From contig JAOUGQ010000037.1 of NCBI GenBank assembly GCA_029865515.1, forward strand, positions 1 through 16,728: DNA of 16,728 nucleotides, read 5' to 3'. Source of the stretch: Nitrospirota bacterium. Lineage in GTDB: Bacteria; Nitrospirota; Nitrospiria; Nitrospirales; UBA8639. The translations under genes and the position numbers were made by a program. Positions 1-7,342 of the stretch are shown piece by piece. The notes under the pieces are model-generated. The model ran no database searches. It was not told the DNA's origin and saw only the letters and a program-made list of their open reading frames with translations. Numbering within the stretch: position 1 is the first letter of the stretch; every line of letters starts with the position of its first letter.

Positions 1-1
1 C

Positions 2-967
2 CTGACGGCCATGTGGTTTGTGGAAAATTTTCGTCATTTAACTTATTGGCAGCAGATGGTGGCGGGATATGATTTTTGGTTCGTGATGCAACGGGAATCA
101 TGTTTGGACGCCTTCAGAAAAGCCGGCGCTAAACATGTGTCGTATCTCCCCTTAGCCGCTGATCCGGCCATTCATCAGGCTATGACGTTAACCCCTGAAG
201 AACGGCACGAGTTTGGTGCCGACGTGTCTTTTTTGGGGGCAGGGTATTGGAATCGGCGTCAGCTCCTCCCGTCCTTGGTCGGCCATGAGTGGATATTTAA
301 ATTATGGGGGAATGAATGGGACAACTCGGGGGCGTTAGAGGCGGTTCTTCAGAGAGGGGGGGCGCGTATTGATACTCCGACTAGTGTGAAAATTTTCAAT
401 GCTACTTCGGTCAATATTAATTTGCATTCCTACACGGGAGAGGGATTCGATCCTGAGGGAGATGGGGTGAATCCCCGGACCTTTGAGTTGGCCAGTTGTG
501 GAGCCTTTCAAGTGGTCGATGCTCGCACCTTGCTTCCTGCTCTCTTTGATGAATCGATGATGGCCGTGATCAACAGGCCGGATGAACTTCTCTCATCCGT
601 ACGAACCTATTTGCACGAACCCGCCCGGCGCATGGCCATGGCTGAATCTTCCCGGAATCGGGTATTGGAGGCGCATACATACGTGCATCGGATGAAAACC
701 CTCTTAAGTGCAGTGGGCATGGCGTGTCCGGACCGGTTAGGGGCCATTCTACAAGGGGAACGTCACGCTGGATCGTTGGTGTCGCGGAGTGGGGAGTGCC
801 CGGAATTGATCCCAATCCTTAAGCAATTTCCTCAAACCGATCGTGTGGAGTTAGTGGATGTGGCGAATACTATTCGGAAAAAAGGGCCTGAAGCCAAGTT
901 GAACCGTGAGGAATTACTGATCCTCATGATGGATGAGTACAGACAGGAAAAGCGGGATTTTCTATGA
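2..967 (+). CDS. CgeB-like glycosyltransferase, 3' part (5' end outside window)
   Basis: Probable cytoplasmic sugar transferase of the CgeB / DUF3880 type with a C-terminal Glyco_trans_1_2-like domain. The frame is open from base 2, and the ATG at 11 has no Shine-Dalgarno sequence. The first residues (MWFVENFRHL) resemble the interior of CgeB proteins, so the true start is probably upstream. The C-terminal half carries the family pattern: NPRTFELASCG, then a 'DELLSSVRTYL' helix and 'RVLEAHTYVHRM' before the end. In this family that region binds the nucleotide-sugar donor. The gene ends with TGA 38 bases before the GT9 gene and could share its transcript. CgeB-type proteins recur in flagellar and cell-surface glycosylation loci, and flagellin lies 2.5 kb downstream, so a role in filament glycosylation is a reasonable inference. 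Donor and acceptor cannot be read from the sequence. Confidence 0.75.
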   Translation: MTAMWFVENFRHLTYWQQMVAGYDFWFVMQRESCLDAFRKAGAKHVSYLPLAADPAIHQAMTLTPEERHEFGADVSFLGAGYWNRRQLLPSLVGHEWIFKLWGNEWDNSGALEAVLQRGGARIDTPTSVKIFNATSVNINLHSYTGEGFDPEGDGVNPRTFELASCGAFQVVDARTLLPALFDESMMAVINRPDELLSSVRTYLHEPARRMAMAESSRNRVLEAHTYVHRMKTLLSAVGMACPDRLGAILQGERHAGSLVSRSGECPELIPILKQFPQTDRVELVDVANTIRKKGPEAKLNREELLILMMDEYRQEKRDFL

Positions 968-1005
968 GTGCTGATTGCCCATGATTCGACAAACGCCAAT
1001 TCTCT

Positions 1006-2661
1006 ATGCCTAAACAAGTCCTCATCATCAATATTACCCGGATGGGTGATTTGATTCAGATGATCCCTCTGTTGTCCCGGTTGGAGGAAGAATGGCCCGG
1101 TGTGGCCATTGATCTCATTGTCGATAAAGAGTTCGCCCATGTCGCCAGCCTTATTCCCGGGATACGACAGGTCTTGATGTTTGATTTTCAACGGTTAATG
1201 GATGAGAGCCGGGTGCGAGCCCGGGATGTGGTTGCGCTTTATCAGGACCTTGCTCGTTGGGTTCGACCGTTACTTCAGGTCGGGTACGATCGTGTGGTGA
1301 ACCTCACGTTTAATCGCCGCAGTGCGTTTTTGGTGAAATGTTTTGGGTGTTCAGATGAGCGAGGAATGACTACGGCCCAGGATGGGAGTTTCATCGTGAA
1401 AAATCCTTGGATGAAATATTTCGTGGATTTTCACGTGTATCGACAGTTGAATCGGTTCAATATTGTTGATCTGTTTGCGCTCGGGGGAAGTGGGCCAGGA
1501 TCCTTTCATCCCATCCGCTTACAAGTGCCGTCCCAGATGCAAGAATGGGCACGGACCTATTTGAAGCAAGCAGGCAAACCCGATGAATGGATTGGCATCC
1601 AAGTTGGAGCCAGTGATCTGATGAAGGCATGGCGTCCGGAATATTTTGGGCAAGTGATGGCCTGGATCAGCCAACAACGGCAGGTAGGCTTTGTGTTAAT
1701 TGGCACGAAGAAAGAAGAGGCCGATGTGCAGGAAGCCATCCGGTGTTACCGGCAGGCCGGAGGAAAGGGAATCCTTTGCGAAGCAGTTGCCCAGACCACT
1801 GTGCCGCAACTCGTGGCTCTGCTTGAGCAATGTCAATTGATGGTGACCAATGACACAGGTCCCATGCACCTGGCTGTGGGAGTGAATACCCCGGTCCTTA
1901 ATGTGTCTGTGGGCCATGTGGATTTTTGGGAAACCGGACCTTTTGGTCCGGGGCACTGGGTGGTTCAGCCGGATATTATTTGTGGGCCTTGTGGATTCGA
2001 TAAGGTCTGTCCTCACCATGCCTGTAAAGATCATCTCGTCCCTCAAGAAGTGGCCGAGCTTTGTTTGCATCTTTTGGGTGCTCATCCCTTTCCGGCCTTT
2101 TCTTCCAAAGTCCGGGTCTATGAGGGTGGCATCAATGAGGATCAGCTTGGGACATTTTTTATACGAGCCGGATCTGAAGATCGACGTATTGGATGGTATG
2201 CGAATTATTGGCGCCAATATTGGTATGAATCTTTCACTCATTGCCCGAGTCTGGTCCCTTCTCCCCAGACCCCTCCACCTGATTTCCCAGAGTGCGAGCA
2301 GGTGTGGCGTCTTTTGGCCCCTCAGCTCGATCAGCTGTGTATTCAAGCAGATACGGTAGTGGATTTGTGCCGTCAAAGGCCTATTCCAGTTGACAGGCTG
2401 AAGGCGCAACAGCACCAATTGAAAGATAACACACTCACGATGCAACAGATGGCCAGGCCATCATTGGCCTTTGGTCCGTTAGCGATGGCTTTTTTCCGAG
2501 AGACGTTTAGTTTGGAGGCTGGGACCCTTAAGGGAATGGCCGAAGAAAATGCTCGTGCTTATCATGTATTTCGTTCCCAAGGGACAGAAAATTACACACG
2601 GTTGGATGCCATGGTTTCTTTTGATTCAAGGAGGGCTGGGTATGCAAGTGCAATTGGATGA
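1006..2661 (+). CDS. GT9 family glycosyltransferase (heptosyltransferase-like) with C-terminal extension
   Basis: A 551-residue protein. Residues 1-355 match the ADP-heptose:LPS heptosyltransferase (GT9, GT-B fold) pattern: an N-terminal strand and loop 'INITRMGDLIQMIPLL' (residues 8-23), a second-domain start 'WIGIQVGASDLMKAWRP' (195-211), and the donor-site signature TNDTGPMHLAVG (281-292). A cysteine cluster, C326-x2-C329-x5-C335-x4-C340, follows, as in many GT9 members. Residues from about 360 to 551 are an extra domain that I do not recognise, rich in Trp, Tyr and Gln near 395-410. An in-frame TGA at 982 forces the start to 1006 or later, and the site lacks a clear Shine-Dalgarno sequence. 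GT9 enzymes usually act on lipopolysaccharide core, but position between a CgeB-like gene and flagellin suggests surface or flagellin glycosylation instead. The acceptor is unknown. The end overlaps the next gene by 20 bases. Confidence 0.85.
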   Translation: MPKQVLIINITRMGDLIQMIPLLSRLEEEWPGVAIDLIVDKEFAHVASLIPGIRQVLMFDFQRLMDESRVRARDVVALYQDLARWVRPLLQVGYDRVVNLTFNRRSAFLVKCFGCSDERGMTTAQDGSFIVKNPWMKYFVDFHVYRQLNRFNIVDLFALGGSGPGSFHPIRLQVPSQMQEWARTYLKQAGKPDEWIGIQVGASDLMKAWRPEYFGQVMAWISQQRQVGFVLIGTKKEEADVQEAIRCYRQAGGKGILCEAVAQTTVPQLVALLEQCQLMVTNDTGPMHLAVGVNTPVLNVSVGHVDFWETGPFGPGHWVVQPDIICGPCGFDKVCPHHACKDHLVPQEVAELCLHLLGAHPFPAFSSKVRVYEGGINEDQLGTFFIRAGSEDRRIGWYANYWRQYWYESFTHCPSLVPSPQTPPPDFPECEQVWRLLAPQLDQLCIQADTVVDLCRQRPIPVDRLKAQQHQLKDNTLTMQQMARPSLAFGPLAMAFFRETFSLEAGTLKGMAEENARAYHVFRSQGTENYTRLDAMVSFDSRRAGYASAIG

Positions 2662-3190
2662 AGAAGTATGGGAAGTGAGTGACAGTGTTCAGCTCGGGGA
2701 GGTTCTGGCCAATGTGAGTGATCGTGCTCGGGCCAAAGGGTGTTTGGTGACGGAATTGATGGTTGGAAATCAGAAGATGACGGATCGGGAGTTGGTTCCT
2801 CCCACCCTTGGACAAGTGGCGAGCACGTTTGGATCCATAACGGCCGTGAGCAAGCGATTGGAAACCATTGTGCAGTATTCTGAAGAAACGGGAAGAAAAT
2901 TTGGACAACAGCTATGCCTTAAAGGAGAGAAGTTTGTCGACGACTTCCGGCAAGGCCAAGGAATCTTTCGCCAGTTAGACCAATGGTTTGGCCAAATGGC
3001 GGATTATCTTGAGTGGCTACAGATTCATGAATCTGTGGGACTCGAGAAGCCTGATGTCGTTCAAGACCTGTCGTTTTGGGTCAATGAATTAACGAATGCT
3101 CGAGAAATAGAAGATGAGGTTCGAGTCGCGGATATGTTGGAATATGAAGTGCTCCCTCGTCTTTCTCGAAACATCACCTCTCCAATGTGA
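2642..3190 (+). CDS. Uncharacterised 182-residue protein upstream of flagellin
   Basis: I do not recognise this protein. I place the start at the ATG at 2642 because AAGGAGG (2628-2634) sits seven bases upstream. The same frame is open to an earlier ATG at 2549, but that lies inside the GT9 gene and lacks such a site. With the chosen start the gene overlaps the GT9 end by 20 bases, which suggests translational coupling. The protein has no signal peptide, membrane segment or cysteine-rich motif. Residues 1-50 look like a small beta-rich module; the rest looks helical and charged, ending in 'EYEVLPRLSR'. The position between glycosyltransferases and the sigma-28 promoter of flagellin suggests a flagellum-linked role such as a chaperone or glycosylation partner, but that is inference from context only. 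Confidence 0.75.
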   Translation: MQVQLDEEVWEVSDSVQLGEVLANVSDRARAKGCLVTELMVGNQKMTDRELVPPTLGQVASTFGSITAVSKRLETIVQYSEETGRKFGQQLCLKGEKFVDDFRQGQGIFRQLDQWFGQMADYLEWLQIHESVGLEKPDVVQDLSFWVNELTNAREIEDEVRVADMLEYEVLPRLSRNITSPM

Positions 3191-3285
3191 CGTCAGACTG
3201 CCTATTGTCTTGTCACACAATTCCATATAATGGGTTGAATGAAGTTCCTGCCCAGAAAAAAATGTTCCTGGTGTCATAACGCCTC

Positions 3286-3312
3286 TAAAGTTTTCCTTCT
3301 GGTGGTCGATAA
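3286..3312 (+). promoter_or_regulatory. Sigma-28 (FliA) promoter of the flagellin gene
   Basis: TAAAGTTT (3286-3293) is an exact match to the sigma-28 -35 consensus. After an 11-base spacer comes GTCGATAA (3305-3312), which differs from the -10 consensus GCCGATAA at one base. Transcription should start near 3319, giving a leader of about 115 bases before the flagellin ATG. Flagellin is the standard late (class 3) target of sigma-28, so site and position agree. Flagellin ends in a strong terminator, so this promoter may serve flagellin mostly alone. Confidence 0.9.
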
Positions 3313-3388
3313 ATACGGCAGAAGTTGAAATTGGTTCACTTCACAACTCTCTAAGGAGGCCAATCGGCTTACCTAATTTACTCTCTCC

Positions 3389-3428
3389 CTCAAGGAACGG
3401 ATCCTTTGAGGCACAGCCATCAAGGAGG
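3389..3428 (+). promoter_or_regulatory. Flagellin leader hairpin and ribosome-binding site, candidate CsrA target
   Basis: A small hairpin pairs AAGGA (3392-3396) with TCCTT (3402-3406) around the five-base loop ACGGA, and can extend to 3389-3410 with one bulge. The loop presents GGA, the core CsrA recognition triplet. The ribosome-binding site AAGGAGG (3422-3428), five bases before the flagellin ATG, contains a second GGA. The two GGA cores are about 24 bases apart, a distance a CsrA dimer can bridge. This resembles the published hag leader of Bacillus subtilis in general design. A second Shine-Dalgarno-like AAGGAGG lies at 3353-3359 with no start codon nearby. CsrA control is inferred. Confidence 0.4.
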
Positions 3429-3433
3429 AATGT

Positions 3434-4261
3434 ATGGCACTTATCGTTAACAACAACATCGCGTCAATCACCGCCCAACGCAACTTGGGCGTGTCCAGTT
3501 CCCAATTGCAAGGGTCGGTCGCCCGTCTTTCTTCGGGTTTGCGTATTACCCGAGCAGCGGATGATGCGGCTGGCTTGGGAATTTCCGAAACCTTGCGAGC
3601 GCAAATTCGTAGTATTAATCAAGCGGTCAGAAATGCCAATGACGGCATTAGTTTGTTGGCCATTGCGGATGGTGGTGCAGAAGGAATCGGCAATCTGTTA
3701 GGTCGGCTTCGTGAACTCGCTGAGCAATCAGCCAGCGGGATTCTTGGCTCCAATGAGCGATCCTTCCTGGATCAGGAATTTGTCGCCCTCCGTTCAGAAA
3801 TCGATCGAATCTCCTCTGTGACCGAGTTCAACGGGGTGAAATTGTTGAGTGGAACCGTGAATGACTCCTTGAGCATTCAAATCGGTTTCCGAAGCTCAGC
3901 GAATGATACTCTATCCATAGCGCTCAATGATTTGCACACTGGTGCGTTAGGCCTGACCACTGTCAATGTGTCGACTGCTAATAATGCATTAAGCGCTCTA
4001 TCCAACATCGATAGTGCTATTAGCGCAGTGGCGTCTGCTCGAGCGAATGTCGGGTCCTTGCAAAACCGAATTGATGCTGCGGTCGGAAATCTGCAAGTTG
4101 CCGGTGAAAATATCACCGCTGCTGAATCACGAATTCGTGATGCTGATATTGCCTTTGAAACATCAAAGTTCGTCCGAAACCAAATATTGGTTCAGGCTGG
4201 TGTGTCAGTTTTGGCCCAAGCCAATACGCTACCTCAGCAGGCCCTCGCCTTACTGCAGTAA
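3434..4261 (+). CDS. fliC: Flagellin (short form)
   Basis: A 275-residue flagellar filament subunit, exported by the flagellar type III apparatus and polymerised under the FliD cap. The N-terminal D0/D1 region is canonical: MALIVNNNIAS, then 'RLSSGLRITRAADDAAGLGI' (about 32-51) and 'EFNGVKLLSG' near 130-140. The C-terminal D1/D0 region carries 'ESRIRDADIAFETSKFVRNQ' and ends 'LPQQALALLQ'. The linker between the two halves is only about 60 residues, so the protein is nearly a bare D0-D1 flagellin without the outer D2/D3 domains. It contains no Trp, Tyr or Cys and only two Lys, and many Ser, Thr and Asn. The Ser/Thr-rich central segment would be the natural site for O-glycosylation by the upstream enzymes, which is inference. 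It is preceded by a sigma-28 promoter and followed by a strong terminator. Confidence 0.98.
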   Translation: MALIVNNNIASITAQRNLGVSSSQLQGSVARLSSGLRITRAADDAAGLGISETLRAQIRSINQAVRNANDGISLLAIADGGAEGIGNLLGRLRELAEQSASGILGSNERSFLDQEFVALRSEIDRISSVTEFNGVKLLSGTVNDSLSIQIGFRSSANDTLSIALNDLHTGALGLTTVNVSTANNALSALSNIDSAISAVASARANVGSLQNRIDAAVGNLQVAGENITAAESRIRDADIAFETSKFVRNQILVQAGVSVLAQANTLPQQALALLQ

Positions 4262-4267
4262 ACAGTC

Positions 4268-4306
4268 AAAAGGAGAAGCCGGGTCTCAACCCCGGTTTCT
4301 CCTTTT
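4268..4306 (+). terminator. Intrinsic terminator after flagellin
   Basis: A 16-base-pair stem, with one G-U pair, joins 4268-4283 to 4291-4306 around a seven-base loop. The stem has a GC-rich upper part (CCGGG/CCCGG) and an A-rich left base paired to a TTTT right base. It starts six bases after the flagellin stop. It should end most flagellin transcripts, keeping filament subunit mRNA far above that of the flaG-fliD-fliS genes downstream, and may also protect the 3' end. Confidence 0.9.
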
Positions 4307-4329
4307 CGGAATATGGGGGGTAACCCAAT

Positions 4330-4728
4330 ATGATTCCAACATTATCTGAGAGCGCCCCTTTCATAACCGTCTCTGTTGGGAATGAGATTCGTGTGCGTGA
4401 TGGGCATAAGCCAGAAATGCGAGATGTTCAGCGTGCATCAGAGAAAAAGACATCCGTTCTCAATGCTGATTTCATTGAAAGGAAAAAAGTCGAAAGACCA
4501 TTCAATGAGGAACAAATTCAAGCGACGGTAGCCCGCCTTCAGGAAGCCTTGAAACCTATTGAATCTCGAGTTGAATTGTATGTGGATAATGACATTAATC
4601 AAGTAATTTTCCGCGTCGTGGATAAAGAAACGGGTGATCTAATCCGACAAATACCGTTAGAGAGCGTGGTCGAACTGGACCGATTCCTTTCTGGACATTC
4701 GGGGCTGCTTGTAGAAGAAGACATATAA
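4330..4728 (+). CDS. flaG: FlaG family flagellar protein
   Basis: A 132-residue protein of the FlaG family, a small soluble factor encoded next to flagellin and fliD that affects filament length in some bacteria. The C-terminal half shows the family pattern: 'VELYVDNDINQVIFRVVDKE' (81-100) followed by 'TGDLIRQIPLESVVEL' (101-116) and a GLL ending. The first 60 residues are low in conserved features and charged, as is usual. The start lies 23 bases after the flagellin terminator, with a weak G-rich run (4315-4320) as its only ribosome-binding candidate. Some read-through or an unseen promoter must supply its transcript. Confidence 0.9.
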   Translation: MIPTLSESAPFITVSVGNEIRVRDGHKPEMRDVQRASEKKTSVLNADFIERKKVERPFNEEQIQATVARLQEALKPIESRVELYVDNDINQVIFRVVDKETGDLIRQIPLESVVELDRFLSGHSGLLVEEDI

Positions 4729-4745
4729 TCAATGTTTCAACCCTC

Positions 4746-4760
4746 TGGCTACTCATGAGC
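4746..4760 (+). promoter_or_regulatory. Weak sigma-54-like GG-N10-GC element upstream of fliD
   Basis: TGGCTAC at 4746-4752 followed by a GC at 4759-4760 gives the GG-N10-GC spacing that sigma-54 promoters require, about 97 bases before the fliD start. Only TGGC in the -24 half and GC in the -12 half match consensus. The TTGC core is not present. A sigma-54 promoter for middle flagellar genes would be normal in many bacteria, but this match may be chance. Confidence 0.2.
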
Positions 4761-4819
4761 CCTTTGTCCGTATCCATGAGAGACTGAGTTCTCGCGATAT
4801 GAGGTATAGCCGTTGCGTG

Positions 4820-4847
4820 TTTCGTCATATGTTATAGAATGACGAAA
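4820..4847 (+). repeat. Perfect inverted repeat just before fliD
   Basis: TTTCGTCAT (4820-4828) and ATGACGAAA (4839-4847) form a perfect nine-base-pair stem with a ten-base loop. The right arm ends two bases before the purine-rich ribosome-binding region of fliD (AGGA, 4847-4850, start 4858). There is no T-run, so it is not an intrinsic terminator. It could control fliD translation or mark an mRNA processing point, or be an operator. Confidence 0.6.
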
Positions 4848-4857
4848 GGAAGACAGG

Positions 4858-6273
4858 ATGAATATTAGTTTCGGGGGACTGGGAAATGGTGTTGATTTTG
4901 GACCAGTTGTCGATGCGCTTGTCCAGGCGGAACGTCTTCCTATTGATAGCTTGACCCAGCGAAAGCTTCAAGCGCAACAGAAGCAGACTGACATTGGTTT
5001 GCTAGGGGCTAAATTACTCAGTTTTCAAGGACTGGCCAGCAGTCTCCGCACTCGGGTCAGTTTCAACAAAAATCAAGTCAATGTCGCCTCTGCCAGTGCA
5101 CAAACTCCATTATCTGCGAGTGCCTCTTCCTCTGCGGCCCCAGGCACCTATCAGGTGACCGTAAATCAGTTGGCCTCAGCTCATCAAATTATTTCTAAGG
5201 CCTCCACCGCAGTTTCCTCCACTGACACGGACATTGTTGGTGGCGCATCCGGAACCCTTCAATTTCAAGTTGGTGCTGGCTCGATTCAAACGGTGAATTT
5301 AGATGCCACGGGTACACTGGATGATTTGCGTGCCGCGATTAATGATCTCGGTGCGGGAGTGAGTGCTTCAATATTAAATACTGGAAGTGAAACATCGCCG
5401 GAATTTCGTCTTGTATTATCGGCTAATGAGACTGGGGCCAACCAAGCCATCACCATTGTGGCCGATGATACGACATTAAATACGGTTACAACTGGAGTGG
5501 ATACGTTTCAGGCTGCCCAAGATTCCGAAGTCGTTTTGGGTGTCACAAATGCCGCGGCCGGAACCACGGCCGTTACGATCAACCGGTCGAGCAATACACT
5601 CACCGATGTGGTGGCAGGCCTAACTCTTAACCTCCAAGCTGTGGATGCCAGTAATCCTGTCACGATCTCGGTGACTCAGGATAATGGAGCTGTCAAAGAA
5701 GCGATCTCAGAATTTGTGAATGGATACAATGAGATTGTGACGTTTATCAATGAACGGACGTTTTATAATACAGAAACGAAAGAACGAGGAATTTTTGTTG
5801 GAGAAAGTTTGGCCCGAAATGTCCTTGATCGAGTCAGGGAGTCCGTGTTTTCTCAAATTAGCGGGTTGACGACCTACACGGGAGCTTCCCAAATTGGATT
5901 TGAGACGCAAACAACCGATGGGACGATTAAACTGAATGAAGCGACATTAGATTCGGCCTTGAGTGCAAACTTTTCAGCTGTGCGGGATTTGTTCGTAAAA
6001 AATACCACCACCGGTACGAATGGAATCGCAGAATTAGTTGTGAATGCGATTGACGGGTTAGATGACATCGATACGGGCTCTCTCACCATTCGACAAAATG
6101 CCTTGACTAAACAGGTGAAAGAATTTACGAATCAAATTACTTTTAAAGAAGAAGCCTTAGCCCGGTTTGAGCAACAGCAACGCTTGAAATTTGCCAATTT
6201 AGATGGGTTGTTGGCCAGTTTACAAAATCAATTGACTCAATTGCAGAACGCATTCCCATCGATTAACAGCTAA
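4858..6273 (+). CDS. fliD: Flagellar filament cap protein FliD (hook-associated protein 2)
   Basis: A 471-residue cap protein that sits at the filament tip and guides insertion of exported flagellin. The N-terminal domain (about 1-110) has the family look, 'GLGNGVDFGPVVDALVQAER' followed by a Gln-rich coiled coil, and leads into 'APGTYQVTVNQLASAHQI' (about 95-115). The central region (about 120-280) is beta-rich and variable. The C-terminal part (about 280-471) has 'EFVNGYNEIVTFINERT' and ends in a helix rich in Gln and Leu (LASLQNQLTQLQNAFPSI) that forms the D0 coiled coil. Length is normal for the family. The gene stops 15 bases before fliS, so the two are probably co-transcribed. Confidence 0.96.
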   Translation: MNISFGGLGNGVDFGPVVDALVQAERLPIDSLTQRKLQAQQKQTDIGLLGAKLLSFQGLASSLRTRVSFNKNQVNVASASAQTPLSASASSSAAPGTYQVTVNQLASAHQIISKASTAVSSTDTDIVGGASGTLQFQVGAGSIQTVNLDATGTLDDLRAAINDLGAGVSASILNTGSETSPEFRLVLSANETGANQAITIVADDTTLNTVTTGVDTFQAAQDSEVVLGVTNAAAGTTAVTINRSSNTLTDVVAGLTLNLQAVDASNPVTISVTQDNGAVKEAISEFVNGYNEIVTFINERTFYNTETKERGIFVGESLARNVLDRVRESVFSQISGLTTYTGASQIGFETQTTDGTIKLNEATLDSALSANFSAVRDLFVKNTTTGTNGIAELVVNAIDGLDDIDTGSLTIRQNALTKQVKEFTNQITFKEEALARFEQQQRLKFANLDGLLASLQNQLTQLQNAFPSINS

Positions 6274-6288
6274 GGAGAGGATAATCGT

Positions 6289-6681
6289 ATGATGGTTGGT
6301 GCTCAGGCTTATGCAAACACGCAAATCCAAACTGCGTCCTCCGTTCAGGTTATCGTGTTGTTATACGATGGGGCCATTTCTTCCATGAGATTGGCACAAG
6401 AGGGAATGTCCACCTCGAATTTTCAGGATAAGGCTCGATTTCTCGATCGTGCGCTTCGAGTGATCGGGGAATTATCGGCTTCCCTTAATATGGAGGAAGG
6501 TGGAAATATCGCGAAAGATTTACGCCGTATGTATGAATACATGCAATTTGAGATGACTCAAGCCAACCTGAAAAATGAACCCCATCGCCTAGAAGGTCCG
6601 ATACATTGCCTGAGCGTCATACGCGAGGCATGGCAGGATTTGGCAGTGCAGGGAGCTAAGCCTCAGGCTGTCGGAATGTAA
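6289..6681 (+). CDS. fliS: Flagellin export chaperone FliS
   Basis: A 130-residue, all-helical cytoplasmic chaperone that binds the C-terminal D0 region of flagellin and prevents premature polymerisation before export. The start region 'AQAYANTQIQTASSVQVIVLLYDGAI' is typical, as is the Ala/Leu-rich 'RALRVIGELSASLNMEEGG' helix near 63-81. Length fits the family. GGAGAGG (6274-6280) lies eight bases before the ATG at 6289; a second ATG at 6292 could also serve, changing the product by one residue. It is the second gene of the fliD-fliS-fliT-like group. Confidence 0.95.
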   Translation: MMVGAQAYANTQIQTASSVQVIVLLYDGAISSMRLAQEGMSTSNFQDKARFLDRALRVIGELSASLNMEEGGNIAKDLRRMYEYMQFEMTQANLKNEPHRLEGPIHCLSVIREAWQDLAVQGAKPQAVGM

Positions 6682-6695
6682 ATGCTGGTGGCCAT

Positions 6696-7010
6696 ATGAC
6701 GGATATCAATTGTCTATTAGAGCAGTTCACACGAGATGCCATAGAGGCAGCCCGAGATGGTAAATGGGAAGAGGTCATTGCTTTCTATGATCGTCGGATG
6801 TCGGAGGGACAGTTTGAGCATATTTCTCCAAGTACCGCCCAAGCACTGGTCAAACAGGACCAATGGTTGATTACTAGAGTTCGAGAAGCCCAGGCGGCAA
6901 TCAAGAAAAACCTTCATGAAATTCAGGATCAACGACGAAAATTGGAGATTCTTAAACGCCAGTGGGGCGGGAATTCCACTGCACAAGCCCGACATCTCCT
7001 GACTATTTGA
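6696..7010 (+). CDS. FliT-like small flagellar protein
   Basis: A 104-residue predicted helical, charged protein starting 15 bases after fliS. Gene position (fliD-fliS-X), size and the long charged coiled-coil-like C-terminus (residues 60-95, 'EAQAAIKKNLHEIQDQRRKL') match the FliT-type export chaperones, which bind FliD. Sequence identity in this family is very low, so the call rests mainly on order and size. There is no signal peptide and no membrane segment. It appears to end the flagellar cluster; no terminator is evident after it. Confidence 0.6.
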   Translation: MTDINCLLEQFTRDAIEAARDGKWEEVIAFYDRRMSEGQFEHISPSTAQALVKQDQWLITRVREAQAAIKKNLHEIQDQRRKLEILKRQWGGNSTAQARHLLTI

Positions 7011-7342
7011 CTGTTGGATTTTGGTTGAGCAAAATTTCTTTTCTTCATCAAGTCTGGTTAGATCTCACGCACCTAATGTCCAACATATGACTCTTGGTAG
7101 CAGATCATTCTCCTGTCAAGGATTTGACGAATAGAGCCAATTGTTTTCTAGAAATGTGCTGGTTGATTTTTGAAATGACAAAATGTGGTGTGCAATTATG
7201 CGAGAAATTTCACTTAATGAAAATTGATGGCCTCGGGTATAACAATTGCGAGTTTCAAAAGGTGAAAGAGAGAGTAAAGCCCGTTCGATTAGCAATTAGG
7301 TAGTAGAAATGCAATTTTCTGTCAGTATCAGGAAAGAACATT
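7011..7342. other. 332-base gap with no convincing gene
   Basis: AT-rich compared with its neighbours. The only open frame of any length needs a TTG start at 7094, has no ribosome-binding site and gives a sequence of unnatural composition, so I do not call it. A GG-N10-GC element with a TTGC half (7236-7249) lies about 95 bases before the next gene and could be a sigma-54 promoter, but its -24 half is poor. The gap probably holds the promoter of the next gene group, and separates it from the flagellar genes. Confidence 0.5.

Noticed and set aside
1696..2445. 249-codon open frame on the - strand
   Set aside because: Lies wholly opposite the well-supported GT9 gene; residue composition is that of an antisense shadow.
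7236..7249. GG-N10-GC with a TTGC half as a sigma-54 promoter for the DHp-like gene
   Set aside because: The -24 half matches only GG, so I mention it in the gap description but do not call it separately.
7094..7303. 69-codon open frame with TTG start in the gap after the fliT-like gene
   Set aside because: No ribosome-binding site, unnatural residue composition and AT-rich noncoding look.
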